From Desulforhopalus sp. (GTDB lineage Bacteria; Desulfobacterota; Desulfobulbia; Desulfobulbales; Desulfocapsaceae): a stretch of 33,461 nt of DNA. The position numbers and the translations under genes are program-made. The notes below the pieces were generated by a model, which worked only from the letters and a program-made list of their open reading frames with translations, was not told the DNA's origin and searched no databases. Positions 7,735-16,225 of this stretch are shown one piece after another; positions within the stretch are counted from its first letter, which is position 1, and each line of letters opens with the position of its first letter. The DNA lies in assembly GCA_024710585.1 (NCBI GenBank), contig JANJUM010000141.1:1-33461 (forward strand). The letters run 5' to 3'.

Positions 7735-8782
7735 CGACCATCCGCGAAGAAACCTGCGCTCGGCGGCGGCGCGGAGGAGGGCCGAGGCCTGGCGCCGCTT
7801 CAAGCGCAATCGCCGCGGCTACCTCAGCCTGGTCCTGTTCCTCGCCCTGTTCCTCGTCTCCTGCGCAGCCGAACTGCTCAGCAACGATCTGCCGCTTCTG
7901 GTCAGCTACCAGGGCAGACTGTTCACGCCGATCTTCGTTTCATACCCGGAGACCACTTTCGGCGGCGATTTCGAGACCGAGGCCGACTACCGTGACCCCT
8001 ATATGCTGGAGCGCCTCACCAGCGGCGGAAACTGGGTCGTCTTCCCCCCCAACCGCCACAGCTTCACCACCATCAACCAGGAGATCGACGGCCCGGTGCC
8101 GTCGCCACCGACCGCGGTCAACCTTCTCGGCACTGACGACCGGGGCCGCGATGTCCTCGCCAGGCTCCTCTACGGGTTCCGCCTCAGTGTGCTCTTCGGT
8201 CTCGCGCTGACCCTGGTCGGCACGGTCACCGGCATCGTCGCCGGTGCCCTGCAGGGCTATTTCGGCGGTCGCTTCGACCTGTTGATGCAACGCTGTATCG
8301 AGATCTGGGGGGCCATGCCGGAGCTCTATCTGCTGATCATTTTCGCCTCGATTTTCAAGCCGAGCTTTCTCCTTCTCTTGCTGCTGCTGTCGCTGTTCAG
8401 CTGGATGGGGCTGTCCGACTATGTGCGCGCCGAGTTCCTGCGCGGCCGCAACCTCGACTACGTCAAGGCCGCCAAGGCCCTGGGGGTCGGCGACCTTGCC
8501 ATCATGTGGCGGCACCTGCTGCCCAACGGCCTGACACCGGTGCTCACCTTCCTGCCATTTCGCGTCTCTGCGGCCATCCTCGCCCTGACCAGCCTCGACT
8601 TTCTCGGCCTGGGCGTACCGCCCTCGACCCCCAGCCTCGGCGAACTGCTCGCCCAGGGCAAGGCCAATCTCGAGGCTTGGTGGCTCTCCCTGTCGGCCTT
8701 TGCCGTGCTGGTGCTCACCCTGGTGCTGCTCATCTTCATCGGTGAGGGGCTGCGCGACACCTTCGACCCGCGCAAACGCTAG
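7727..8782 (+). CDS. yejE: peptide ABC transporter permease, YejE-type
   Basis: The second permease subunit of the Yej-type oligopeptide/microcin C transporter, in the inner membrane. The 351-residue product has a basic N-terminus, a first membrane segment around residues 33-48 (YLSLVLFLALFLVS), and a long periplasmic region with the YejE-typical NLLGTDDRGRDVLARLLYGFR (split around GTDDRGRDV). The C-terminal membrane domain contains the EAA loop near YVKAAKALGVGD. The start codon overlaps the 3' end of yejB, showing translational coupling. The next gene, mlaE, has its own promoter and is functionally unrelated, so the transporter would need an ATPase encoded elsewhere. Confidence 0.88.
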   Translation: MASDHPRRNLRSAAARRRAEAWRRFKRNRRGYLSLVLFLALFLVSCAAELLSNDLPLLVSYQGRLFTPIFVSYPETTFGGDFETEADYRDPYMLERLTSGGNWVVFPPNRHSFTTINQEIDGPVPSPPTAVNLLGTDDRGRDVLARLLYGFRLSVLFGLALTLVGTVTGIVAGALQGYFGGRFDLLMQRCIEIWGAMPELYLLIIFASIFKPSFLLLLLLLSLFSWMGLSDYVRAEFLRGRNLDYVKAAKALGVGDLAIMWRHLLPNGLTPVLTFLPFRVSAAILALTSLDFLGLGVPPSTPSLGELLAQGKANLEAWWLSLSAFAVLVLTLVLLIFIGEGLRDTFDPRKR

Positions 8783-8847
8783 GTTCAGACCGGCAGGTTG
8801 TCTCGATATCGTCGAGGAACGGCGGCGGATCCAGGGCAATCCGGTCA

Positions 8848-8876
8848 TTGACTTCTTGGACCGCAAAGAATATGGT
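8848..8876 (+). promoter_or_regulatory. sigma70-type promoter for the mla genes
   Basis: TTGACT at 8848-8853, a 17-bp spacer and TATGGT at 8871-8876 match the housekeeping consensus well. Transcription would start near 8883, ahead of the mlaE ATG at 8950. This supports that start over codons in the same frame upstream, one of which lies inside the -35 box itself. Confidence 0.6.
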
Positions 8877-8949
8877 AGTGCCCAGCCAACAGGACTTCGG
8901 AATCCCCCGATCTTTTCCTCCCTGCACCGCGCTGCAACCCACCTTCGCC

Positions 8950-9741
8950 ATGACCAGCAACCCCCTCGCGCGTCTCGGCAACACCGGGCTCTACCTCCTC
9001 TGCGACCTCGGGAAGATGACCCTCTTCCTCGGCAAGGCGGTGCGCGGTGTCTTCCGTCGCCCCTTCCGCTTTCGCGAGTTGCTGCGCCAGGTGCACTTCA
9101 TCGGCTTCGGCTCCCTGGCGGTGATCTTCTTCACTGCCGCCTCGACCGGCATGGTGCTCGGCCTGCAGGGCTATTATTCTTTGAACAAATTCGGTGCAGA
9201 GGGCATGCTCGGCTCGGCGGTGTCGCTCACCCTGATCATGGAACTGGGGCCGGTGCTGACCGCCTTGATGGTTGCCGGAAGGGCCGGCTCGGCGATGTGC
9301 GCCGAACTCGGCATCATGCGCATCTCGGAACAGATCGACGCCCTCGACTGCATGGCCGTCGACCCCTTCCGCTACTTCATCACCCCCAAGTTTCTTGCCG
9401 CCATCATCTCAGTGCCCTTGCTCACCGCCGTCTTCGATGTGGTCGGCATCGCCGGCGGCTATGTCGCCGGGGTCGGCCTGATGGGGGTCAGCCCGGGCAG
9501 CTATTTCCAGGGTATGGAGGGCAGCGTCACCAACCATGACATCCGCCTGGGGATCATCAAATCCTTCGTCTTCGCCCTGCTGGTGGTGTGGATCTGCACC
9601 GGCCGCGGCTATTTCGTGCGCGAGATCCGCGGCGCCGGCTTCGGAGCCGAGAGTGTCAGCCGGGTCACCACCCAGGCGGTGGTGCTGTCGTCCATCGCCG
9701 TGCTGGTCTTCGACTACCTGCTCACCGCGGTGCTGCTGTGA
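8950..9741 (+). CDS. mlaE: MlaE-family lipid ABC transporter permease
   Basis: Inner-membrane permease of the Mla (MCE-type) phospholipid transporter. The product has 263 residues, the usual family length, when started at 8950. The frame is open further upstream, but a promoter lies there. Characteristic blocks include the amphipathic N-terminal helix ending in FRELLRQVHFIGFGSL, membrane helices throughout, the ELGPVLTALMVAGRAGSAM region (split around ELGPVLTAL), ELGIMRISEQIDALD, and VDPFRYFITPKFLA. No strong Shine-Dalgarno is seen. The stop overlaps the mlaF ATG by one base (tgatg), so the genes are translationally coupled. It works with MlaF and MlaD to move lipids between the inner membrane and the periplasmic carrier. 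Confidence 0.92.
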   Translation: MTSNPLARLGNTGLYLLCDLGKMTLFLGKAVRGVFRRPFRFRELLRQVHFIGFGSLAVIFFTAASTGMVLGLQGYYSLNKFGAEGMLGSAVSLTLIMELGPVLTALMVAGRAGSAMCAELGIMRISEQIDALDCMAVDPFRYFITPKFLAAIISVPLLTAVFDVVGIAGGYVAGVGLMGVSPGSYFQGMEGSVTNHDIRLGIIKSFVFALLVVWICTGRGYFVREIRGAGFGAESVSRVTTQAVVLSSIAVLVFDYLLTAVLL

Positions 9742-10523
9742 TGAGCGCAGCCATCGAATTCGACAGGGTCGTCAAGACCTTCGCCAAGTCGGGCGGCGGT
9801 GTGCAGACCGTCCTCGACGGGGTCTCCTTCACTATCCCCCGGGGAAAGACCACGGTCATCGCCGGGGGCAGCGGCCAGGGCAAGAGCGTCACCTTGAAGC
9901 TCGTCCTCGGTCTGGTGCGCGCCGACAGCGGCCGCGTGCTGGTGCATGGCCGGGATATCACCCGGGCCGGCGGACGTGAGCTGGAGGAGGTGCGCAGCCA
10001 GTTTGGCGTGCTTTTTCAGGGCTCGGCCTTGTTCGACTCCCTGACCGTATTCGAGAACGTCGCCCTGCCGCTGCGCGAGCGCACTGCCAAGAGCGAGGAA
10101 GAAATCCGCCTCCTCGTCGCCGCGTCTCTCCGCCAGTTCGAGCTTGCCGGCCACGAAGACAAGTATCCGGCGCAACTCAGTGGCGGCATGCAGAAGCGGG
10201 TCGGCCTGGCACGGGCCATGCAACTCAAGCCGAGCATTATGCTCTTTGACGAGCCGACCACCGGCCTCGACCCGGTCATGACACGCGAGATCTATCATCT
10301 CTTCGCCAGGACCCAGGCCGAGTTCGGTTTTACCTCGGTGATCGTCAGCCATGACATTCCCAAGATCTTCAACCTCGCCGACCAGGTCATCATCCTCCAC
10401 CGCGGCCAGATGGACGTCTTTTCCAGCCCGGAGGCGATCCAGTGGTCGGAAAAGCCCCATATCCGCGAATTCGTGAAGATGACCATGGGTGATATCTATC
10501 AAAGCTCTGTGGTGGAAAAATGA
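9741..10523 (+). CDS. mlaF: MlaF-family lipid ABC transporter ATP-binding protein
   Basis: Cytoplasmic ATPase subunit of the Mla phospholipid transporter. The 260-residue product has Walker A GGSGQGKSV (residues 42-50), Q-loop LFQGSALFDSLTV (91-103), ABC signature LSGGM (146-150), Walker B IMLFDEP (166-172) and the H-loop VSHD. The FQGSALFDSL and SGGMQKRV forms are typical of MlaF rather than of other ABC ATPases. The reading frame continues upstream, but the ATG at 9741 overlaps the mlaE stop and gives the family N-terminus. The stop overlaps mlaD by an ATGA. Confidence 0.94.
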   Translation: MSAAIEFDRVVKTFAKSGGGVQTVLDGVSFTIPRGKTTVIAGGSGQGKSVTLKLVLGLVRADSGRVLVHGRDITRAGGRELEEVRSQFGVLFQGSALFDSLTVFENVALPLRERTAKSEEEIRLLVAASLRQFELAGHEDKYPAQLSGGMQKRVGLARAMQLKPSIMLFDEPTTGLDPVMTREIYHLFARTQAEFGFTSVIVSHDIPKIFNLADQVIILHRGQMDVFSSPEAIQWSEKPHIREFVKMTMGDIYQSSVVEK

Positions 10524-10969
10524 AAGAACGTACCTTGGAATCGGCGGTCGGACTGTTCATGCTCTGCGGCTTTGCAGCCCTGGTCTACCTCGCCCTGCAA
10601 CTGGGGGAAGTGTCCTTCCTGCGGCAGGGCAGCACCTGGGAGGTCAAGGCCGAGTTCGACAACGTCGCCGGGGTCAAGGAAGGCGCGGCAGTGCAGGTGG
10701 CCGGGGTGACGGTGGGCGAGGTGGTCGATATCGCCCTCAGTGACAGAGAGGCGGCGCTGCTCTCCCTGCGCCTTGACAAGAAGGTCAAGGTGCCCGTGGA
10801 TACCATCGCCTCGGTGAAATCCCAGGGCATCATCGGCGACAAGTACATTCAGCTCAACCTGGGCGGCGACGACGAGCTGTTCAAGCCCGGGGAGACTATC
10901 CGCGAGACCGAATCCTCGGTCGACATCGAGTCGCTCATCTCGAAATTCGCCTTCGGCAGCGCCAAGTGA
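10520..10969 (+). CDS. mlaD: MlaD-family MCE domain protein
   Basis: A membrane-anchored periplasmic MCE protein that forms the hexameric lipid-binding ring of the Mla complex. The 149-residue product has one N-terminal transmembrane helix (about 9-27) and a single MCE domain (about 37-115, with VAGVKEGAAVQVAGVTVGEV split around VQVAGVTVG, then IIGDKYIQLNLGG). It is shorter than the E. coli protein because the C-terminal helical tail is short. The start overlaps the mlaF stop as ATGA. mlaC follows. Confidence 0.92.
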   Translation: MKERTLESAVGLFMLCGFAALVYLALQLGEVSFLRQGSTWEVKAEFDNVAGVKEGAAVQVAGVTVGEVVDIALSDREAALLSLRLDKKVKVPVDTIASVKSQGIIGDKYIQLNLGGDDELFKPGETIRETESSVDIESLISKFAFGSAK

Positions 10970-11028
10970 GACCTAGGCCCTCCAGGGCGGTAACCCCCCA
11001 AACGCTATCACATCGACGCCACAACGCC

Positions 11029-11631
11029 ATGAAGAAGCCACTGCTCATCCTGCTGCTGTCGCTGGTGTTTTCCACCGCACAGGCCGATACTCCGGGGCCG
11101 ACCGCCGACCTCAAGCCGATCCTTACCGATCTCACCGCCGTCCTTGGCGACGATAGCCTCAGAGGAGACGAGCACCGTGCAGCAAGGCGCGAGAAGATCA
11201 TGAAGGTGGTCAGTCTGGGGTTTGACTTTCGCGAGATGTCGAAACGGGTGCTCGGCAGGACCTGGCAGGAGATCGACAGTCGCGAGCAGGACCGCTTCAC
11301 GACCCTGATGACCAAGCTGCTGGAAAACGTCTATATCGGCAAATTGGAGAGCTACTCCGGGCAGACCCTGGAGTATGTGGCGGAAAACGTCAAAGATGAC
11401 CGTGGCCAGGTGTCGGTGCTGCTCGACAACGCCGGGGTCAAGATCCCCATTCACTACATCATGCGCAAGGACGCCAAACGGTGGATGGTCTACGACATCA
11501 ACATCGAAGGCGTCAGCCTGGTGCGCAACTATCAGGAGCAGTTCAAGTCGATCCTTCGCAAAGACAACTACGAGGGCCTGGTCAAGGTCCTCGAGGAGAA
11601 GATCGATTCCTTTTCCAGTGAAATCAATTAG
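11029..11631 (+). CDS. mlaC: MlaC-family periplasmic phospholipid-binding protein
   Basis: A soluble periplasmic carrier (Ttg2D/MlaC family) that shuttles phospholipids between the outer membrane and the inner-membrane MlaFED complex. The 200-residue product starts with a clear Sec signal peptide: MKK, a hydrophobic LLILLLSLVF core, and probable cleavage after AQA at residue 19. The body has family motifs including FDFREMSKRVLGRTW, the repeated YDINIEGVSLVRNYQEQF region (split around DINIEGVSL) and a C-terminal helix. A GTG in the same frame at 10966 would add 21 polar residues before the signal, so I prefer the ATG at 11029. The gap to mlaD is 59 bp; no MlaA or MlaB is encoded nearby. Confidence 0.9.
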   Translation: MKKPLLILLLSLVFSTAQADTPGPTADLKPILTDLTAVLGDDSLRGDEHRAARREKIMKVVSLGFDFREMSKRVLGRTWQEIDSREQDRFTTLMTKLLENVYIGKLESYSGQTLEYVAENVKDDRGQVSVLLDNAGVKIPIHYIMRKDAKRWMVYDINIEGVSLVRNYQEQFKSILRKDNYEGLVKVLEEKIDSFSSEIN

Positions 11632-11638
11632 CGCGCCC

Positions 11639-12088
11639 ATGGTTCAGTACACTTCGCAGTGGCACAGCCAGTGTCTGCCCTTTCTCTCACTGGAGGAAAC
11701 GGAAAGGGTGCTTGCCGCCATGGAGTCCGTGCAGCTGCAAGCCGGGACGACGCTCTACCGCTGCGACGAGCCGGCCGACCGTTTCTATGTGCTCGTCTCC
11801 GGGAGAATCGCCGTGCAGAAGGGCACCGGCTTTGGCGAGAGGATGCAGGTGGTGGCCCTGCTCGACCCTGGCGCTCCCATCGGCGAGAGCGCCCTGGTGC
11901 CGGGGCAGTTTCGTGGCGCCACGCTCACCGCCGTCCAGACCAGCACTCTCCTTGCGCTCTCCGCGGAGTCCTTCACAGCTCTCTGCGCCGCTGATGCCCC
12001 CCTGGCGGTCAAGCTGCTCACCTGGGTGGTGGGGCGTATGACCCAGCGCCTGAAAAAAAGTTCCGAGCGCCTCGCCCACGTTCTCTGA
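11639..12088 (+). CDS. cyclic nucleotide-binding domain protein
   Basis: A 149-residue protein that is essentially one CAP/cNMP-type beta-roll domain (about residues 10-125). It has DRFYVLVSGRIAV, a GESAL...R phosphate-binding-cassette-like segment near 81-93, and a terminal helix with basic residues (RMTQRLKKSSERL). There is no helix-turn-helix, so it is not a CRP-type regulator by itself. The ATG starts 7 bp after the mlaC stop, which implies the same transcript and coupling to lipid transport. Whether it binds cAMP, c-di-GMP or nothing cannot be told. The usual Arg-Ala pair of the cassette reads Arg-Gly-Ala. Confidence 0.8.
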   Translation: MVQYTSQWHSQCLPFLSLEETERVLAAMESVQLQAGTTLYRCDEPADRFYVLVSGRIAVQKGTGFGERMQVVALLDPGAPIGESALVPGQFRGATLTAVQTSTLLALSAESFTALCAADAPLAVKLLTWVVGRMTQRLKKSSERLAHVL

Positions 12089-12228
12089 GGGGCGGCTTTC
12101 CCCATCGATCATTACCGGCAGATTGCAGTTTACGTAGTTTTTTTTGTAGCCATTCGAGGAGAAATTGTTTATTTTTTCTTTCTTTTATTTTCTGCCGCGA
12201 CCGATGACATCAATGGCTCAATAACGGC
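12089..12228 (+). other. AT-rich gap before the lipid synthesis cluster
   Basis: This 140-bp gap changes from GC-rich to a very T-rich stretch (12137-12190). A short ggggcggctttcccc hairpin directly after the upstream stop could help termination. The T-rich part probably holds the promoter for yceD-rpmF-plsX, but I find no pair of hexamers with good spacing. Confidence 0.35.
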
Positions 12229-12744
12229 ATGCGACTGATATTTGACGAAATTACCGAGAGAAAACGCCAGTACTCGATTTCCTCCGGGCAGTGGTTCCCG
12301 GCGGTCGAAGGCGTCTCCGTGATGGCCGCAGCGGCGAGCCTCGAGGTGAGCCGCAAGGATGCGCAGACGGCGCTGCTGCGCGGCGAGATCGTCGGCAGTC
12401 TGCGCATGGTCTGCGATCGCTGCAGTGAGCCCTATGTCGAGGAGTTGTGCTGTGATTTCGTCTATCTGGCCACCACCAGGGAGGAAGCCGCCCTTGACGA
12501 AGGCGAGCGGGAGGTGGCCGAGACCGAGGAACTCACCCTCTACCTCAAGGATGCGGTGATAGAGGTCGACGAGTTGCTCGCCGAGCAGGTCCATCTCGCC
12601 ATTCCGCAGAAACGGCTGTGCAGCGAGCAGTGCCGCGGAATCTGTGTTGGCTGCGGTGCGGTACTCAATCAAGACCCCTGCCACTGCCCCGAAGAGGAAA
12701 AGGTTACGCCCTTTACCGTGTTGAAACGATTACAGAAGCAATAA
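12229..12744 (+). CDS. yceD: YceD/DUF177 family protein
   Basis: A 171-residue DUF177 (YceD) protein. The family is nearly always encoded upstream of rpmF and has been linked to large ribosomal RNA/50S biogenesis. Visible features are the central VCDRCSEPY motif (about 58-66) and a C-terminal cysteine cluster CSEQCRGICVGCG...CHC (about 125-150), a probable metal site found in many non-enterobacterial members. The ATG at 12229 lacks a strong Shine-Dalgarno. Position directly before rpmF confirms the assignment. Confidence 0.88.
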   Translation: MRLIFDEITERKRQYSISSGQWFPAVEGVSVMAAAASLEVSRKDAQTALLRGEIVGSLRMVCDRCSEPYVEELCCDFVYLATTREEAALDEGEREVAETEELTLYLKDAVIEVDELLAEQVHLAIPQKRLCSEQCRGICVGCGAVLNQDPCHCPEEEKVTPFTVLKRLQKQ

Positions 12745-12792
12745 CGCTTTATTACTGCTGGTATGCCGAGCATACCGATTCTGGAGGATACC

Positions 12793-12981
12793 ATGGCCTT
12801 ACCGAAACGACGTCACTCGCACTCCCGCACCCGGCTGCGCCGCTCCCACGATGCCCTCACCGCCCCCGGGCTGTCCGTGTGCAATTCCTGTGGCGAGCCC
12901 AAGGAACCGCACCGCCTGTGCAGCAAATGCGGTAAATACAAGGGGCGCACCGTCTTCGTTCTCGATACGGATATAGCCTAG
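12793..12981 (+). CDS. rpmF: 50S ribosomal protein L32
   Basis: A 62-residue ribosomal protein of the large subunit. The basic N-terminus (ALPKRRHSHSRTRLRRSHD, beginning at residue 2) is typical of L32, and four cysteines (CNSC and CSKC, residues 34-53) form a zinc-binding form of the protein. A ctggagg ribosome site sits just before the ATG at 12793; an upstream in-frame ATG is not supported. The gene lies between yceD and plsX, the classic arrangement. Confidence 0.95.
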   Translation: MALPKRRHSHSRTRLRRSHDALTAPGLSVCNSCGEPKEPHRLCSKCGKYKGRTVFVLDTDIA

Positions 12982-12990
12982 GAGCGAACT

Positions 12991-14010
12991 GTGAGGATAG
13001 CCCTGGATGCCATGGCTGGTGACCATGGCCACGAGGAATTGATCGCCGGGGCACTTCTCGCCGTCGAACAGGGAGGCATCGGGGTGACGCTGGTGGGCGA
13101 TGAAAGCCTGCTGCAGCGCTCCCTCGAGACCCTCGCCCCGTCCCCAAAGATTTCCGCCCTGCTCAACATCGTCCACTGTACTCAGGTCATCGAGATGAAC
13201 GAGTACCCGGTGGACGCGGTACGCAAAAAGAAGGACGCCTCGGTGATGGTGGCCTTTGACCTTGTGCGCCGTGGCGAGGCGGATGCGGCGGTCAGTGCCG
13301 GTAACTCGGGCGCGACCATGGCGGCGGCGGTGCGCAAACTCGGACGCCTCGGCTCGGTCAACCGGCCGGGGATCGCCTCCGTCTTTCCCACCCTGAAGAA
13401 GCCGGTGGTGCTCATGGACATCGGCGCCAACGTCGATTGTCGCGCTCAGCACCTCTTGCAGTTCGCCATCATGGCCTCGGCGTTTTCCAAAGTGCACGAT
13501 GTCTCCAACCCGCGAGTCGGGCTGCTGACCATCGGCGAGGAGACCGGCAAAGGCAACAGCCTGATCAAGGAAACCTACCCGCTGCTGGAAAAGAGTACGC
13601 TCAATTTCATCGGTAACGTCGAAGGGCGGGATGTTTTTCGTGGCGATGTCGATGTCATCGTCTGTGACGGCTTCGTTGGCAACATCTGCCTCAAGGTCAG
13701 CGAGGGGCTGGCGGAAGCGGCGATGAGCATGCTTCGTGACGAGATCCTCAAGTCGACGCTGGCCAAGATCGGCTACCTGCTGGCGCGTAATGCCTTCAAA
13801 GCCTTCAAGAAACGGGTCGATTACGCCGAGTATGGCGGGGCGCCGCTGCTCGGCATAAACGGGGTGGGCATCATCTGCCACGGCAAATCGAGTTCGCAGG
13901 CGATCAAGAACGCCATCCTCGAGGCGGGCAAGATGGTCAAACGCAATATCAACCGAGAGATCCTCGCCAGTCTCGAGGCCAGCAACAACGTCGTCGAACT
14001 GGAGAACTGA
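12991..14010 (+). CDS. plsX: phosphate acyltransferase PlsX
   Basis: Converts acyl-ACP to acyl-phosphate for phosphatidic acid synthesis; peripheral membrane enzyme. The 339-residue product starts with IALDAMAGDHG, a variant of the usual DAMGGD motif (Ala for the first Gly). It has the family blocks AVSAGNSGATMAAA, VLMDIGANVDC, GEETGKGN, VCDGFVGNICLK and the C-terminal YGGAPLLGINGVGIICHG region (split around GGAPLLGI). The start is a GTG at 12991 with a taggag ribosome site overlapping the rpmF stop. The stop overlaps the fabH ATG. Confidence 0.95.
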   Translation: MRIALDAMAGDHGHEELIAGALLAVEQGGIGVTLVGDESLLQRSLETLAPSPKISALLNIVHCTQVIEMNEYPVDAVRKKKDASVMVAFDLVRRGEADAAVSAGNSGATMAAAVRKLGRLGSVNRPGIASVFPTLKKPVVLMDIGANVDCRAQHLLQFAIMASAFSKVHDVSNPRVGLLTIGEETGKGNSLIKETYPLLEKSTLNFIGNVEGRDVFRGDVDVIVCDGFVGNICLKVSEGLAEAAMSMLRDEILKSTLAKIGYLLARNAFKAFKKRVDYAEYGGAPLLGINGVGIICHGKSSSQAIKNAILEAGKMVKRNINREILASLEASNNVVELEN

Positions 14011-14984
14011 TGGGAACGGTCGTCCTCGGCACCGGCTCGTGCCTGCCGGAACGCATTCTTACCAACGAAGAACTCGAGACCATCGTCGACACGAGCGCCG
14101 AGTGGATCCGCTCACGCACCGGTATCGAGCAGCGGCGGGTCAGCGGCCGCGACGAGCAGACCTGGCAGCTGGCAGCGACTGCGGCGCGGCGCGCCCTGGA
14201 CGCGGCGGCACTGGATGCCGCCGAACTCGATCTTGTGGTGGTTGGAACCATCAGCTCCCATATGCAGATGCCTTCCACCGCCTGTTTCGTGCAGAACGAG
14301 ATCGGTGCCGTCAATGCCTTCGCCTACGACCTCAACGCCGCCTGCTCAGGCTTTCTCTATGGGCTCGACCTGGCCGACAAGTACGTGCGTGCCGATGCCT
14401 CGCTGAAGGTGCTGGTGGTAGGCGCCGAGGCCCTCAGCGGGCGGCTCAACTGGCAGGACCGCAATACCTGCATCCTTTTCGGGGATGGCGCCGGTGCGGC
14501 CGTATTTGGCCACAGCGAGGAGGATCGCGGCATTGTCGGCTGCAACTTCAAATCCGATGGCAGTCTGTGGAAGCTCCTCTACATGCACGGCGCCGAGAGC
14601 ACCAATCCTGAATTGCGTCTCGCCGACAATTCGGGGCCATTCATCTGCATGGAGGGGCGCGAGGTCTTCAAATACGCGGTGAGGGCGATGGAAGAGTCGG
14701 TGCGCGGTCTTCTCGACCGCTGCCGGCTTACGATCGCCGACATCGACTATGTCATTCCCCACCAGGCCAATATTCGCATCATCAATAACCTGGTCGAGCG
14801 CCTCGGCATACCACAGGGGAAGGTGTTTATTAACGTAGCCAAATATGGTAATACATCGGCGGCGTCGATACCCATCGCCCTCGATGAGGCCAACCGGCAG
14901 GGGGTGATCGCCAGGGGGGACAAGGTCCTCTTCTGCACCTTCGGTGGCGGGTTGACCTGGGGAGCATCTTTAATCACCTGGTGA
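14010..14984 (+). CDS. fabH: beta-ketoacyl-ACP synthase III
   Basis: Condenses acetyl-CoA with malonyl-ACP to initiate fatty acid synthesis. The 324-residue product has the FabH catalytic triad: Cys112 in NAACSGF, His251 in VIPHQANIRI and Asn281 in YGNTSAASIP. The N-terminal GTGSCLPERILTN and the EWIRSRTGI block are typical. The ATG overlaps the plsX stop (tgatg), so the pair is coupled. The gene is followed immediately by an acyl-CoA dehydrogenase rather than by fabD. Confidence 0.95.
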   Translation: MGTVVLGTGSCLPERILTNEELETIVDTSAEWIRSRTGIEQRRVSGRDEQTWQLAATAARRALDAAALDAAELDLVVVGTISSHMQMPSTACFVQNEIGAVNAFAYDLNAACSGFLYGLDLADKYVRADASLKVLVVGAEALSGRLNWQDRNTCILFGDGAGAAVFGHSEEDRGIVGCNFKSDGSLWKLLYMHGAESTNPELRLADNSGPFICMEGREVFKYAVRAMEESVRGLLDRCRLTIADIDYVIPHQANIRIINNLVERLGIPQGKVFINVAKYGNTSAASIPIALDEANRQGVIARGDKVLFCTFGGGLTWGASLITW

Positions 14985-14998
14985 GCTGGAGAGAGAGC

Positions 14999-16147
14999 AT
15001 GGATTATTTCTTGTCTGAAGAACAGCAGATGATCGTCGACACGGCGCGGCAGATCACCGATGAACGCATCATCCCTGCCCGGGCGGAGCTCGATGAAAAG
15101 CACGAGTTCCCGCGGCAGATCCTCAACGAGATGGCCAAGGCCGACCTCTTTGGCGTCCCCATTCCCGAGGAGTACGGTGGCTTCGGCGGCGGCTGTTTTG
15201 ATATCGTGCTGACTGTCGAACAGCTCGGCCGTGGTTGCATCGGCGTGGGCACCGCGTTTTCCGCCAACTTCCTTGGCGTCTACCCGATCATTATCGCCGG
15301 TTCCGAGGAAATGAAGGCTAAATATCTGCCGGAAGTTGCCACCGGCAGCAAGTTCGGGGCTTTCGGGCTGACCGAGGCCAATGCCGGTTCGGACGCCTCG
15401 GGGATTCAGACGACGGCGGTGCTCGATGGCGATCACTGGGTGCTCAACGGCACCAAACAGTGGATTACCAATGGTGGCGAGGCACAGATCTATTCGGTGG
15501 TGGCCATTACTGATCGCAGTCGCGGACCCCGCGGCGCCTCGATGTTCGTCGTCGAAGAGGGCGATCCAGGCTTCAGCTGCGGGCCCAAGGAAAAGAAGAT
15601 GGGTATCCGCGCTTCCTCCACTACCGAACTGATCTTCAAGGATTGTCGCATCCCCAAGGACCGCATCATTGGCCGGCCGGGGACCGGCTTCATCACCGTG
15701 ATGAAGACCCTCGACCTCTCCCGTCCTGGCATCGCCGCCCTCGGTGTCGGTCTCGCCCAGGGCGCCCTCGACGTGGCGGTCACCTACGCCAAGCAGCGCC
15801 ATCAGTTCGGCAAACCGATTATCGCCTTCCAGGCGGTGCAGCACATGCTCGCCGATATGGCCATCGGCGTCGAGAGCGCCCGCGCCCTAGTCTATGCCGC
15901 GGCCAAGCATATCGACGCCCATCCCAAGGATATGTCGAAAGCCTCCTCGCTTTGCAAGGTCTATGCCACCGATGTGGCTATGAAGGTGGCCACCGATGCC
16001 GTCCAGGTTCTCGGTGGTTACGGCTATATGTCGGAATATCCGGTGGAGAAGATGATGCGTGATGCCAAGATCCTGCAGATCTACGAGGGCACCAATCAGA
16101 TCCAGCGCAACGTCATCGGCCAGGAACTCAACAAGGAATACTCCTGA
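14999..16147 (+). CDS. acyl-CoA dehydrogenase
   Basis: A flavin-dependent acyl-CoA dehydrogenase that interconverts acyl-CoA and trans-2-enoyl-CoA, with ETF as electron partner. The 382-residue length and blocks match the short/medium-chain and butyryl-CoA dehydrogenase group: FGLTEANAGSDASG (FAD/substrate binding), WITNGG, QFGKPI, QVLGGYGY, and the catalytic base Glu363 in YEGTNQIQR. A GTG in frame at 14981 overlaps the fabH stop, but the ATG at 14999 has a ggagagag ribosome site and gives the usual MDYFLSEEQ N-terminus. It is embedded in the fatty acid synthesis run and followed by etfB and etfA. Chain length specificity and physiological direction cannot be read from the sequence. Confidence 0.93.
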   Translation: MDYFLSEEQQMIVDTARQITDERIIPARAELDEKHEFPRQILNEMAKADLFGVPIPEEYGGFGGGCFDIVLTVEQLGRGCIGVGTAFSANFLGVYPIIIAGSEEMKAKYLPEVATGSKFGAFGLTEANAGSDASGIQTTAVLDGDHWVLNGTKQWITNGGEAQIYSVVAITDRSRGPRGASMFVVEEGDPGFSCGPKEKKMGIRASSTTELIFKDCRIPKDRIIGRPGTGFITVMKTLDLSRPGIAALGVGLAQGALDVAVTYAKQRHQFGKPIIAFQAVQHMLADMAIGVESARALVYAAAKHIDAHPKDMSKASSLCKVYATDVAMKVATDAVQVLGGYGYMSEYPVEKMMRDAKILQIYEGTNQIQRNVIGQELNKEYS

Positions 16148-16225
16148 CAGGCCGGCCGCCGGCAGTACGGGCTGCGGGAGCGCCAGCCGGGCGGACGGGT
16201 ATTTTCGCACTAGACGGGTTGTTGC

